From Microvirga zambiensis WSM3693 (GTDB taxonomy: Bacteria > Pseudomonadota > Alphaproteobacteria > Rhizobiales > Beijerinckiaceae): 59,535 bases of DNA. The translations under genes were made by a program, and so were the position numbers. The notes beneath the pieces were generated by a model. It worked only from the letters and a program-made list of their open reading frames with translations, did no database searches and was not told the DNA's origin. The stretch spans positions 1 through 59,535 of the forward strand of contig NZ_JAERQD010000041.1 of the NCBI RefSeq assembly GCF_016735695.1, read 5' to 3'. Positions 8,379 to 15,463 of this stretch are shown piece by piece (position 1 is the stretch's first letter; every line of letters starts with the position of its first letter).

Positions 8379-9539
8379 ATGCGCCTGTCGATCGTCACAT
8401 CCGCCGTCGTGGCGGCCCTGGTGGGGTTCGGCAGCACGATCGCCATCATCATCTCGGCCGCCCGGGCCGTCGGTGCCGATGCGGCGCAGACCTCGTCCTG
8501 GGTCGCGGCCCTGTGCCTCGCGACGGCCGCCATCAGCGGAATCCTCAGCATTCGCTATCGCATTCCCGTCGTTGCCGCATGGTCGACGCCCGGTGCGGCG
8601 TTGATCGCAGCCTCCAGCGGCATCTCCATCCATGCGGCGGTCGGCTCGTTCATTCTGGCAGGGTCGCTGATCGTGCTGACGGCTTTCATCAAGCCGTTCG
8701 GGCGGCTGATCGAGCGCATTCCCACGCCGATCGCCGCCGCCATGCTGGCGGGCATTCTCATCCGCTTCGTCCTGGCGGTGTTCGAAAGCGCCCAAGCCGC
8801 GCCCGGGCTCGTCCTGCCCCTGGTCGGTCTTTTCCTTGTCGTCCGCCTCTACAATGCCGCCTTCGCGGTGCTGGCCGTTCTGTTCGTGGGCCTCGGGCTC
8901 GCCTTCGCGGGTGGTCTGGCGCAGCCTCTTGCCTCCAGCCTGAGCCTTTCCTCCCTCACCTTCATCGAACCGGCCTGGGAGCCGACGGCCCTGATCGGGT
9001 TGGGAATTCCGCTCTTCCTGGTCACGATGGCCTCGCAGAACCTGCCCGGTTTCGCGGTTCTGCGAGCCTCGGGATACACGCCTCCATCGCGGCCCATCCT
9101 GGCCGTTTCCGGCCTCGCTTCGATCATCACGGCATTCTTCGGTGCCCATACGAGCAATCTTGCGGCGATATCCGCCGCGATCTGCACCGGACCGGACACC
9201 CACCCCGACCCGGCCAAGCGCTGGATGGTCGGGCCGTTCTATATGCTGTGCTATCTGGTCATCGCCGCGTTCAGTGCGGCCCTGATCGGCCTGATCGCCG
9301 CCCTGCCTCCCGAGCTGATCCGGACAGTGGCGGGACTTGCCCTGATGGGCGCCTTCGCCGGCGCCTTGAGCTCCGCCCTTTCCGAGACCTCGAAGATCTT
9401 CCCGGCCATCCTGACCTTGGCCGTCACCGCCTCCGGCTTGACGCTCTTCGGCATCGGCTCCGCCTTCTGGGGCCTCGCGGCAGGCCTCCTCGCGCTCGGC
9501 CTTGATGCCGTGGCCCAGGGGATGCGCCGCCGCGTCTGA
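8379..9539 (+). CDS. BenE-type benzoate/H+ symporter family transporter
   Basis: The 386-aa product is almost entirely hydrophobic, with about 11-12 predicted membrane helices. It carries segments typical of the BenE family: WSTPGAALIA (about 68-77) and the late FGAHTSNLAAISAAICTG, which marks the conserved unwound region. BenE proteins take up benzoate or related aromatic acids by proton symport. No aromatic-degradation genes lie nearby, so the substrate is uncertain. The ATG follows GAGGGGAGCC, a reasonable ribosome-binding site. Confidence 0.88.
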   Translation: MRLSIVTSAVVAALVGFGSTIAIIISAARAVGADAAQTSSWVAALCLATAAISGILSIRYRIPVVAAWSTPGAALIAASSGISIHAAVGSFILAGSLIVLTAFIKPFGRLIERIPTPIAAAMLAGILIRFVLAVFESAQAAPGLVLPLVGLFLVVRLYNAAFAVLAVLFVGLGLAFAGGLAQPLASSLSLSSLTFIEPAWEPTALIGLGIPLFLVTMASQNLPGFAVLRASGYTPPSRPILAVSGLASIITAFFGAHTSNLAAISAAICTGPDTHPDPAKRWMVGPFYMLCYLVIAAFSAALIGLIAALPPELIRTVAGLALMGAFAGALSSALSETSKIFPAILTLAVTASGLTLFGIGSAFWGLAAGLLALGLDAVAQGMRRRV

Positions 9540-9602
9540 TCTGGACGGCGAGCCTCGTTAAGCTTAAGACTTCGTTTACGAAGAACAAGAACGGGGTCCC
9601 CC

Positions 9603-10124
9603 ATGGCCGGGATGAAACATGCGGGGCGGCTTGCCGCCTTGATTCTCTCGACGGCTCTCGCGGCCTGCCAGGGCCCGCTCGGTGGATCGCCCGAGGGCGT
9701 TCCCGTCGCTCTCGAGAGCATCGACGGGGCCCCCGCCCCCATCCGCACCGCCCTCGTCGACGAACTGGCCAGTGCCGCGACCGACCGCAAGGTCGACCTC
9801 GTCGGCGCCAGCGCCGACGCCCGCTACCGGGTCCGCGGCTATCTCTCGACCTCGACTGAGAATGGCGAAACCAAGGTCGCCTATGTCTGGGACGTGTTCG
9901 ATTCCCAGATGCGCCGGGCCAAGCGCCTGGAGGGAACGAGCGCCATCCCCACCTCGTCCATCTCGGCTCTCGACAAGGCCACCCTGGCGAAGCTCGCCCA
10001 GGCCAGCATGGACGAGATCGCCGAATTCCTGACGGCGTCCAAATCCGAGACGGCCTCAGCCCCTCAAATACCCATTCAAACAGCAGAGGTCTCGGACGAC
10101 GAGCCCGAAGTCGCGATGCAGTGA
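9603..10124 (+). CDS. Putative lipoprotein of unknown function
   Basis: The 173-aa product has a lipoprotein signal ending in LAAC (lipobox near residue 24), followed by a mature domain rich in charged residues (TALVDELASAATDRKVDLVG, ARYRVRGYLS, VAYVWDVFD). The domain resembles small alphaproteobacterial lipoproteins that may share a beta-rich periplasmic fold, but I cannot name the family. The last 30 residues are low-complexity. It lies alone between the transporter and prs. Confidence 0.75.
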   Translation: MAGMKHAGRLAALILSTALAACQGPLGGSPEGVPVALESIDGAPAPIRTALVDELASAATDRKVDLVGASADARYRVRGYLSTSTENGETKVAYVWDVFDSQMRRAKRLEGTSAIPTSSISALDKATLAKLAQASMDEIAEFLTASKSETASAPQIPIQTAEVSDDEPEVAMQ

Positions 10125-10278
10125 TTGCATGGCAACTCGCCAAACTTGCAGCACATTGGAAGCCTTCCATGTATTGTGAGGGCTCCATATCGCTGCTAAG
10201 AGCCTTGCGCCCAGCGGTGCAGGGATTATGGCATTGCGCAGCGGGTGTTATCGGTCACTCGAAGCCAAAGTTGCTTGC

Positions 10279-11211
10279 ATGAAGCTCGTTGCGGGAAATT
10301 CCAATCGTCCGCTGGCGGAGGCCATCTCCGCCTATCTCAATGTTCCGCTGGCCAAGGCTCAGGTCCGGCGCTTCGCGGACATGGAAGTCTTCGTGGAAAT
10401 CCAGGAGAATGTGCGCGGCGAGGATGTGTTCATCATCCAGTCGACCTCGTTCCCCACGAACGACCACCTGATGGAGCTTCTGATCATCACGGACGCCCTG
10501 CGCAGGGCGTCGGCGCGGCGCATCACGGCGGTGATTCCCTATTTCGGCTATGCCCGGCAGGACCGTAAGCCCGCCGCACGCACGCCCATCTCGGCCAAGC
10601 TCGTCGCCAACATCATCGCCCATGCGGGTGTGGACCGCGTGCTGACCCTTGATCTCCATGCAGGCCAGATCCAGGGCTTCTTCGACATCCCAACCGACAA
10701 CCTCTTCGCCGCGCCGACCCTCGCGCGCGACATCAAGGATCATCTCGACAGCGGCAACCGCATGGTGGTCTCGCCCGACGTCGGCGGTGTGGTGCGCGCG
10801 CGCGCGCTCGCCAAGCGCATCGATGCGCCGCTAGCCATCGTCGACAAGCGCCGCGAGCGCCCCGGCGAGTCGGAAGTCATGAACATCATCGGCGACGTGT
10901 CGGGCCGCTCGTGCATCCTCGTCGACGACATCATCGATTCCGGCGGCACCCTGGTGAACGCCGCCGACGCGCTCCTCGCCAACGGTGCGAAGGAGGTGTC
11001 CGCCTACATCACCCACGGCGTGCTCTCCGGCGGTGCGGTGGCCCGTATCGCGGGCTCACGGCTCAAGGAGCTCGTGATCACCGACTCGATCATGCCGACC
11101 GAAGCCGTGAAGGTGGCGCACAACATCCGCGTCATCTCGATCGCACCGCTCATGGGCGAGGCCATCGGCCGCACGGCGACGGAAAGCTCGGTGTCGAGCC
11201 TGTTCGATTAA
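10279..11211 (+). CDS. prs: Ribose-phosphate pyrophosphokinase
   Basis: The 310-aa enzyme makes PRPP from ribose-5-phosphate and ATP, feeding purine, pyrimidine, NAD, histidine and tryptophan synthesis. Motifs seen are MKLVAGNSNRPLAEAIS, the flexible ATP loop YFGYARQDRKP, the metal-binding DLHAGQIQGFFD, and the PRPP-binding DDIIDSGGTLVNAA. I use the ATG at 10279 because it gives the normal family N-terminus; 17 upstream codons in frame have no support. It heads the conserved prs-rplY-pth-ychF cluster. Other PRPP users in the window are apt and pncB. Confidence 0.96.
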   Translation: MKLVAGNSNRPLAEAISAYLNVPLAKAQVRRFADMEVFVEIQENVRGEDVFIIQSTSFPTNDHLMELLIITDALRRASARRITAVIPYFGYARQDRKPAARTPISAKLVANIIAHAGVDRVLTLDLHAGQIQGFFDIPTDNLFAAPTLARDIKDHLDSGNRMVVSPDVGGVVRARALAKRIDAPLAIVDKRRERPGESEVMNIIGDVSGRSCILVDDIIDSGGTLVNAADALLANGAKEVSAYITHGVLSGGAVARIAGSRLKELVITDSIMPTEAVKVAHNIRVISIAPLMGEAIGRTATESSVSSLFD

Positions 11212-11269
11212 AGCCCCTGCCGGGAAGCGGCCCGATCGCCGCACTTGCCAGCTTGGCAGGGTCAACTTG

Positions 11270-11297
11270 TTGCATTTCCGGCGGTCCTTCTCTATAA
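11270..11297 (+). promoter_or_regulatory. Possible sigma-70 promoter of rplY
   Basis: TTGCAT (11270-11275), a 16-base spacer and CTATAA (11292-11297) form a plausible housekeeping promoter about 125 bases before the rplY start, leaving a long leader. It is inferred from sequence only. Confidence 0.45.
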
Positions 11298-11345
11298 GCC
11301 GCCTCGCGCCCGCTCGACACCCTTGGAGGCACGGGCGCGGACCTC

Positions 11346-11395
11346 ATGGCCGCCGGTAGGTTTTTTTCGGAGAACCTTGGCGGCCATCGGTTTTT
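11346..11395 (+). promoter_or_regulatory. Stem-loop in the rplY leader (attenuator-like)
   Basis: ATGGCCGCC (11346-11354) pairs with GGCGGCCAT (11379-11387), and T5 follows at 11391-11395, 26 bases before the rplY ATG. An upstream pair, CGCGCCCG and CGGGCGCG (about 11306-11340), precedes it. The layout resembles a ribosomal-protein leader or attenuator. It is inference. Confidence 0.45.
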
Positions 11396-11420
11396 AAACC
11401 CATTTCAAAGGACCACGACC

Positions 11421-12038
11421 ATGAGCGAAGTAAAGCAAATCAAGGCCGTGGCGCGCGACCGGGCCGGCAAGGGGGCCGCCCGGGCCGTTCGTCGCCAAGG
11501 CCAAGTTCCCGCCGTCATTTACGGAGCCGGCCAGCCGGCCCAGGCGATCGCCCTGGACTTCAACCAGACCAAGCAGCTGATCTTCGCCGGTCACTTCCTG
11601 ACCACGATCTTCGAGATCGACGTCGACGGCAAGACGGTCCGCGCCATTCCGCGCGACTACCAGCTCGACCCGGTGCGGGACTTCCCGGTTCACGTCGACT
11701 TCCTGCGCCTCGCGCAGGGTCAGGCGATCAAGGTCGTCGTACCGGTGCACGTGGTCGGCCAGGAGAAGAGCCCCGGCGTAAAGCGCGGCGGCACGCTCCA
11801 GATCGTCGAGCACTCCGTGGAACTGCTCGTTCCCTCCGACTCGATCCCGGACTTCATCGAGGCTTCGGTCGAGGGTCTCGACATCGGCTCCTCGGTCCAC
11901 CTCGAGGACATCAAGCTGCCGAAGGGCGCTAAGGCAACCTCCGCCGAGAACATCACCCTCGTCACCGTCGTGGCCCCGACCGGCCTGAAGGAAGAGGAAG
12001 CTGCTCCGGCCGAGGGCGAGGCTGCTGCCACCGCCTAA
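11421..12038 (+). CDS. rplY: 50S ribosomal protein L25/general stress protein Ctc
   Basis: The 205-aa protein is the long, two-domain (CTC/TL5) form of L25, which binds 5S rRNA in the large subunit. The N-terminal L25 domain includes GKGAARAVRRQGQVPAVIYG (about 15-34) and RDFPVHVDFLRL. The C-terminal domain contains KRGGTLQIVEHSVELLVPS. The tail is rich in Glu and Ala, as is common in alphaproteobacteria. The ATG at 11421 follows AAAGGACC. Upstream in-frame codons belong to the leader hairpin. Confidence 0.95.
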   Translation: MSEVKQIKAVARDRAGKGAARAVRRQGQVPAVIYGAGQPAQAIALDFNQTKQLIFAGHFLTTIFEIDVDGKTVRAIPRDYQLDPVRDFPVHVDFLRLAQGQAIKVVVPVHVVGQEKSPGVKRGGTLQIVEHSVELLVPSDSIPDFIEASVEGLDIGSSVHLEDIKLPKGAKATSAENITLVTVVAPTGLKEEEAAPAEGEAAATA

Positions 12039-12077
12039 GGGCCTTGATCGGGCGTTTTGAGCCCATCGATCGGCTTC

Positions 12078-12109
12078 AACGCTCCGACCGCAAGGCCGGA
12101 GCGTTTCTT
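12078..12109 (+). terminator. Intrinsic terminator between rplY and pth
   Basis: AACGCTCCG (12078-12086) pairs with CGGAGCGTT (12097-12105), followed by TTCTT. It should end or reduce transcription from rplY before pth. Confidence 0.75.
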
Positions 12110-12126
12110 ATGAGCAGGACCAAGCG

Positions 12127-12750
12127 ATGCGCCTCTTCGTCGGCCTCGGCAATCCCGGATCCCGCTACGCCAGGAACCGCCACAATATCGGTTTCATGGC
12201 CGTGGACGAGATTGCGCGCGTGCACAATGCCGGTCCTTGGCGCAAGCGCTTCCATGCGGAAGCGGCGGATGCGGTGATCGGCGGCGAAAAGGTTCTGCTG
12301 ATCAAACCGCAGACCTATATGAACCTGTCCGGCCAGGCGGTGGGGGAAGCGCAGAACTTCTTCAAGATCCCGCTCAACGACGTGACGGTCTTCTACGACG
12401 AGCTCGATCTGCCGCCCGCCAAGCTGCGTGTAAAGATCGGCGGCGGCAATGCGGGCCATAATGGCCTGCGCTCGATCTCGGCCCATTGCGGCAACGATTA
12501 CCGCCGCGTACGCCTCGGCATCGGCCATCCCGGCCACAAGGCGCTCGTTCAGAGCCATGTGCTCGGCGATTTCGGCAAGAGCGAAGAGGCCTGGGTCGAG
12601 GACCTGTGCCGGATCATCGCGGACAGTGCTGCCCTTCTCGCCAAAGGCGAAGATGGGAGCTTTCAGAACAAGGTCCATCTCGCCATGGAGGCGAGAGGCT
12701 GGACGGACGTGAAACGGCCCGGAGAGAAAGCCGGCGCAACAAAGGAGTGA
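12127..12750 (+). CDS. pth: Peptidyl-tRNA hydrolase
   Basis: The 207-aa enzyme releases tRNA from prematurely dropped peptidyl-tRNA. The family signature is clear: MRLFVGLGNPGSRYARNRHN at the start with the catalytic His (HN) near residue 20, then KPQTYMNLSGQAV, the substrate-binding DELDLPPAKLRVK, and GGNAGHNGLRSI. Length is normal. It sits 4 bases before ychF, so the two are probably translated from one message. Confidence 0.97.
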   Translation: MRLFVGLGNPGSRYARNRHNIGFMAVDEIARVHNAGPWRKRFHAEAADAVIGGEKVLLIKPQTYMNLSGQAVGEAQNFFKIPLNDVTVFYDELDLPPAKLRVKIGGGNAGHNGLRSISAHCGNDYRRVRLGIGHPGHKALVQSHVLGDFGKSEEAWVEDLCRIIADSAALLAKGEDGSFQNKVHLAMEARGWTDVKRPGEKAGATKE

Positions 12751-12754
12751 GGCC

Positions 12755-13852
12755 ATGGGCTTCAAAATGGGCATCGTCGGCCTGCCGAACGTGGGCAAGT
12801 CCACTCTCTTCAACGCTTTGACGCAGACGGCTGCGGCGCAGGCGGCGAACTATCCGTTCTGCACCATCGAGCCCAATGTGGGCGACGTGGCGGTGCCGGA
12901 CGACCGGCTCGACCAGCTTGCCGGCATCGCGAGCTCGGCGCAGATCATCCCGACCCGCCTCACCTTCGTCGACATCGCCGGCCTCGTGCGCGGCGCGTCG
13001 CGCGGCGAAGGCCTCGGCAATCAGTTCCTGGCCAATATCCGCGAGGTCGATGCCATCGCCCATGTGGTGCGCTGCTTCGAGGACACGGACATCACCCATG
13101 TCGAGGGCAAGATCGAACCGGTCGCCGATATCGAGACCATCGAGACCGAGCTGATGCTCGCCGACCTCGACAGCCTCGAGAAGCGCGTCACCGCGCTCGA
13201 GAAGAAGGCCAAGGGCAACGACAAGGAGGCCAAGGAAACCCTCGACCTCGTCAACCGCACCTTGCCCCTGCTGCGCGAAGGCAAACCCGCCCGCCTGGTC
13301 GAGCGCAAGGTCGAGGAGGAGCGCCTGTTCCAGATGCTCGGCCTGCTCTCGTCGAAGCCCGTTCTCTACGTGTGCAATGTGGAGGAGGCCTCAGCCGACA
13401 AGGGCAACGGCTTCTCGGCACAAGTGTTCGAGCGCGCGAGGGAAGAAGGCGCCAAGGCCGTGGTCGTCTCGGCCAAGATCGAGAGCGAGATCGCCGTCCT
13501 GCCGCCCGACGAGCAGGCGGATTATCTGGAGGCGGTCGGCCTCGAGGAGCCAGGCCTCAACCGCGTGATCCGCGCCGGCTACGACCTGCTCGGCCTCATC
13601 ACCTACTTCACCGTCGGCCCGAAGGAGGCCCGCGCCTGGACCATCACCAAGGGCACCAAGGCGCCCGGGGCCGCCGGCGTGATCCACACGGATTTCGAGA
13701 AGGGCTTCATCCGTGCCGAGACCATCGCCTATGCCGATTACACCTCGCTCAAGGGCGAGGCCGGCGCGCGCGACGCCGGGAAGCTGCGGCTGGAGGGCAA
13801 GGAATACACGGTGCAGGACGGCGACGTGATGCACTTCCGCTTCAACACCTAA
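12755..13852 (+). CDS. ychF: Redox-regulated ATPase/GTPase YchF (OLA1 family)
   Basis: The 365-aa P-loop protein shows Walker A GLPNVGKST (8-16), switch sequence NYPFCTIEPNVGDV, DxxG-type DIAGLVRGASRGEG, a coiled-coil insertion (about 130-180, rich in Lys and Glu) and the C-terminal TGS domain ending in YTVQDGDVMHFRFN. YchF binds ribosomes and hydrolyses ATP in preference to GTP. Its start is preceded by AAAGGAGTGAGGCC, a strong ribosome-binding site overlapping the pth stop. Confidence 0.97.
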   Translation: MGFKMGIVGLPNVGKSTLFNALTQTAAAQAANYPFCTIEPNVGDVAVPDDRLDQLAGIASSAQIIPTRLTFVDIAGLVRGASRGEGLGNQFLANIREVDAIAHVVRCFEDTDITHVEGKIEPVADIETIETELMLADLDSLEKRVTALEKKAKGNDKEAKETLDLVNRTLPLLREGKPARLVERKVEEERLFQMLGLLSSKPVLYVCNVEEASADKGNGFSAQVFERAREEGAKAVVVSAKIESEIAVLPPDEQADYLEAVGLEEPGLNRVIRAGYDLLGLITYFTVGPKEARAWTITKGTKAPGAAGVIHTDFEKGFIRAETIAYADYTSLKGEAGARDAGKLRLEGKEYTVQDGDVMHFRFNT

Positions 13853-13907
13853 AAGCTGTCGGAAACCTGAACGCGGGCTTTTTCGTTCGTTCAGGGCCGC
13901 TCTGCCA

Positions 13908-13945
13908 AAAAGCCTGCATGGAGGTTGCGACACATGCAGGCTTTT
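13908..13945 (+). promoter_or_regulatory. Perfect hairpin enclosing the start site of the 50-aa ORF
   Basis: AAAAGCCTGCATG (13908-13920) is perfectly complementary to CATGCAGGCTTTT (13933-13945), giving a 13-bp stem. The 12-base loop carries the GAGG ribosome-binding element. The ATG at 13934 lies inside the right arm. It may control translation, or act as the ychF terminator since the arm ends in T4. Confidence 0.7.
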
Positions 13946-14086
13946 CTCGATTCCTTCTTCTCTCCCGGTCCCGGCAATGCCGAATTCTTCGTCGGTGTTC
14001 TCGTCGCCTGCGGTTTTCTCATGATCGGCATCTCGTCCCTGCTGCCGAAGAGCGGCCACGACAAGCTCGAATGGTGGGAGCGGTAA
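13934..14086 (+). CDS. Small membrane protein, 50 aa
   Basis: The ORF encodes MQAFLDSFFSPGPGNAEFF, then one hydrophobic span (about residues 18-38, VGVLVACGFLMIGISSLL), then a charged C-terminus ending LEWWER. GGAGG lies ten bases upstream. Codon use resembles that of neighbouring genes. No function is known to me. The unusual feature is that the start codon lies in the right arm of a perfect 13-bp hairpin, with the ribosome-binding site in its loop. It ends 3 bases before the convergent hemoglobin gene. Confidence 0.6.
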   Translation: MQAFLDSFFSPGPGNAEFFVGVLVACGFLMIGISSLLPKSGHDKLEWWER

Positions 14087-14089
14087 AAC

Positions 14090-14512
14090 TCAAGGAAGCC
14101 GCAGCGCCTTCGGTCCGATCCCGAGGCCGATCTGCAGGCTCTCCGCGATGCGCTGGGCCCGATCGACGAAGAAAGCCGCCACATCCGGCTCACAGATCTC
14201 CTGGGCCGTCGCCTCGAACAGCGACAGCCAGCGGGTAAACAGCTCAGGCGTGAGGGGAAGCCCGAAATGAGCCGCCTGGGGCTTGCCGCTGTAGCGCCCC
14301 GTCCGCAGCGCGACCGACGACCAGAAATCCACCATCAGCTTCAGGTGCATGCTCCAGCGGCCGGACAGCTCCTTCTGAAAGATCGGCCCGAGCTCCGGGT
14401 CGCGGATCACCCGGTCGTAGAAGGTTTCCACGAGCCGACGGATCAGATCCTCGGACACGCCCTCCGCCGGGCTGACGATCGGGATGCTGCGGCCTGCGGC
14501 GGAATGCGCCAA
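14090..14512 (-). CDS. Group III truncated hemoglobin
   Basis: The 140-aa heme protein matches the group III truncated globins. RRLVETFYDRVIRDPELGPIF covers the A-B helices, WSMHLKLMVDFWSSVALRTGRY covers the E helix region, and AAHFGLPLTPELFTRWLSLF contains the probable proximal His (F8). Such proteins bind oxygen or nitric oxide, and their physiological role is usually unresolved. The start is TTG, chosen because GAAGGAG lies eight bases upstream; no ATG is available before the globin fold begins. Confidence 0.9.
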   Translation of the reverse strand: MAHSAAGRSIPIVSPAEGVSEDLIRRLVETFYDRVIRDPELGPIFQKELSGRWSMHLKLMVDFWSSVALRTGRYSGKPQAAHFGLPLTPELFTRWLSLFEATAQEICEPDVAAFFVDRAQRIAESLQIGLGIGPKALRLP

Positions 14513-14659
14513 AGCTGATCTCCTTCAAGGGCGACGGGCGTTTCCCCATCGCAAGGGCATTTCCTTAACGGGGAAAGGCGGCCAAGACTATGATCCAGAT
14601 CAAGGTGGATCGTTCCCGAAGCGAGAGCGTTGAGCCCTGGTCACTCTGAACACGCCATC

Positions 14660-15337
14660 ATGCAGCTTCACCACAGACACCGCTGGAATCTCTCCCCTTC
14701 CGAGGCCATCGCCCTGCAGCAGCAGCTCAGGACCGAGGTGGTCTCCGACCGTCCCATCGACCTCGGCAGGGTCGCGCTCGTGGCCGGGGTCGATGTGAGC
14801 GTGAAGAACGAGCAATCGCAGGCGGCCATCGTGGTGGTCACCTATCCCGGCTTCCTCCCCGTAGAGACCGTGCTGGCGCAGCGCCCGACACCCTTTCCCT
14901 ACGTGCCCGGCCTGCTCAGCTTCCGCGAGGGGCCGGTGCTGGAGGAGGCCTTCGAGAAGCTGAAATCCGAGCCCGACGTCTTCCTCTTCGATGGCATGGG
15001 CATCGCCCATCCCCGCCGCATCGGCATCGCCAGTCATATGGGCCTGTGGCTCGACCGCCCCACCATCGGCTGCGGCAAGACGCTGCTGTGCGGCCGCTAC
15101 AAGGATCTTGGCGAGGAGAAGGGCTCCGCCGCCCCGCTGATCGATCGCAAGGAGGTGATCGGCGTCGCGCTGCGCACCCGCACCGCCAAGAACCCGATGT
15201 TCATCTCCCCCGGCCATCTCGCCGACATCCCGAGCGCCGCCGAGCTCGTCCTGCGCTGCTCCCCAAAGTACCGCCTGCCCGAGCCGATCCGGCTGGCGCA
15301 CAACGCGGCGGGACAGTTTTCCGGCGAGAGCCTGTAG
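14660..15337 (+). CDS. nfi: Endonuclease V (deoxyinosine 3'-endonuclease)
   Basis: The 225-aa enzyme nicks DNA at the second phosphodiester 3' of deoxyinosine and starts repair of deaminated adenine. Family motifs seen are VALVAGVDVSVKN (first catalytic Asp), PYVPGLLSFREGPVLEEAF, the DVFLFDGMGIAHPRRIGIAS block, and the GCGKTLLCGRY segment. I choose the ATG at 14660; a TTG ten codons upstream is possible. The gene stands alone between a convergent pair and the large RTX gene. Confidence 0.93.
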   Translation: MQLHHRHRWNLSPSEAIALQQQLRTEVVSDRPIDLGRVALVAGVDVSVKNEQSQAAIVVVTYPGFLPVETVLAQRPTPFPYVPGLLSFREGPVLEEAFEKLKSEPDVFLFDGMGIAHPRRIGIASHMGLWLDRPTIGCGKTLLCGRYKDLGEEKGSAAPLIDRKEVIGVALRTRTAKNPMFISPGHLADIPSAAELVLRCSPKYRLPEPIRLAHNAAGQFSGESL

Positions 15338-15463
15338 CTCCTCAGGAAGCGCCCTCCTCCTGCGCAAAAGTGACGCTTCGTCACCGACCCTCCCCGTTCA
15401 GAGAGTTGCCGACCTCACGCCCCTCGGCGACAGATTAGGATACAAAACATCATCTCATGGGGC

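Noticed and set aside
6405..9203. A 932-codon open frame on the minus strand across uvrC and the benE-like gene
   Set aside because: It lies over uvrC in another frame and antisense to the transporter gene. The translation is rich in Arg, Gly and Ala with no domain, as expected of a high-GC shadow frame.
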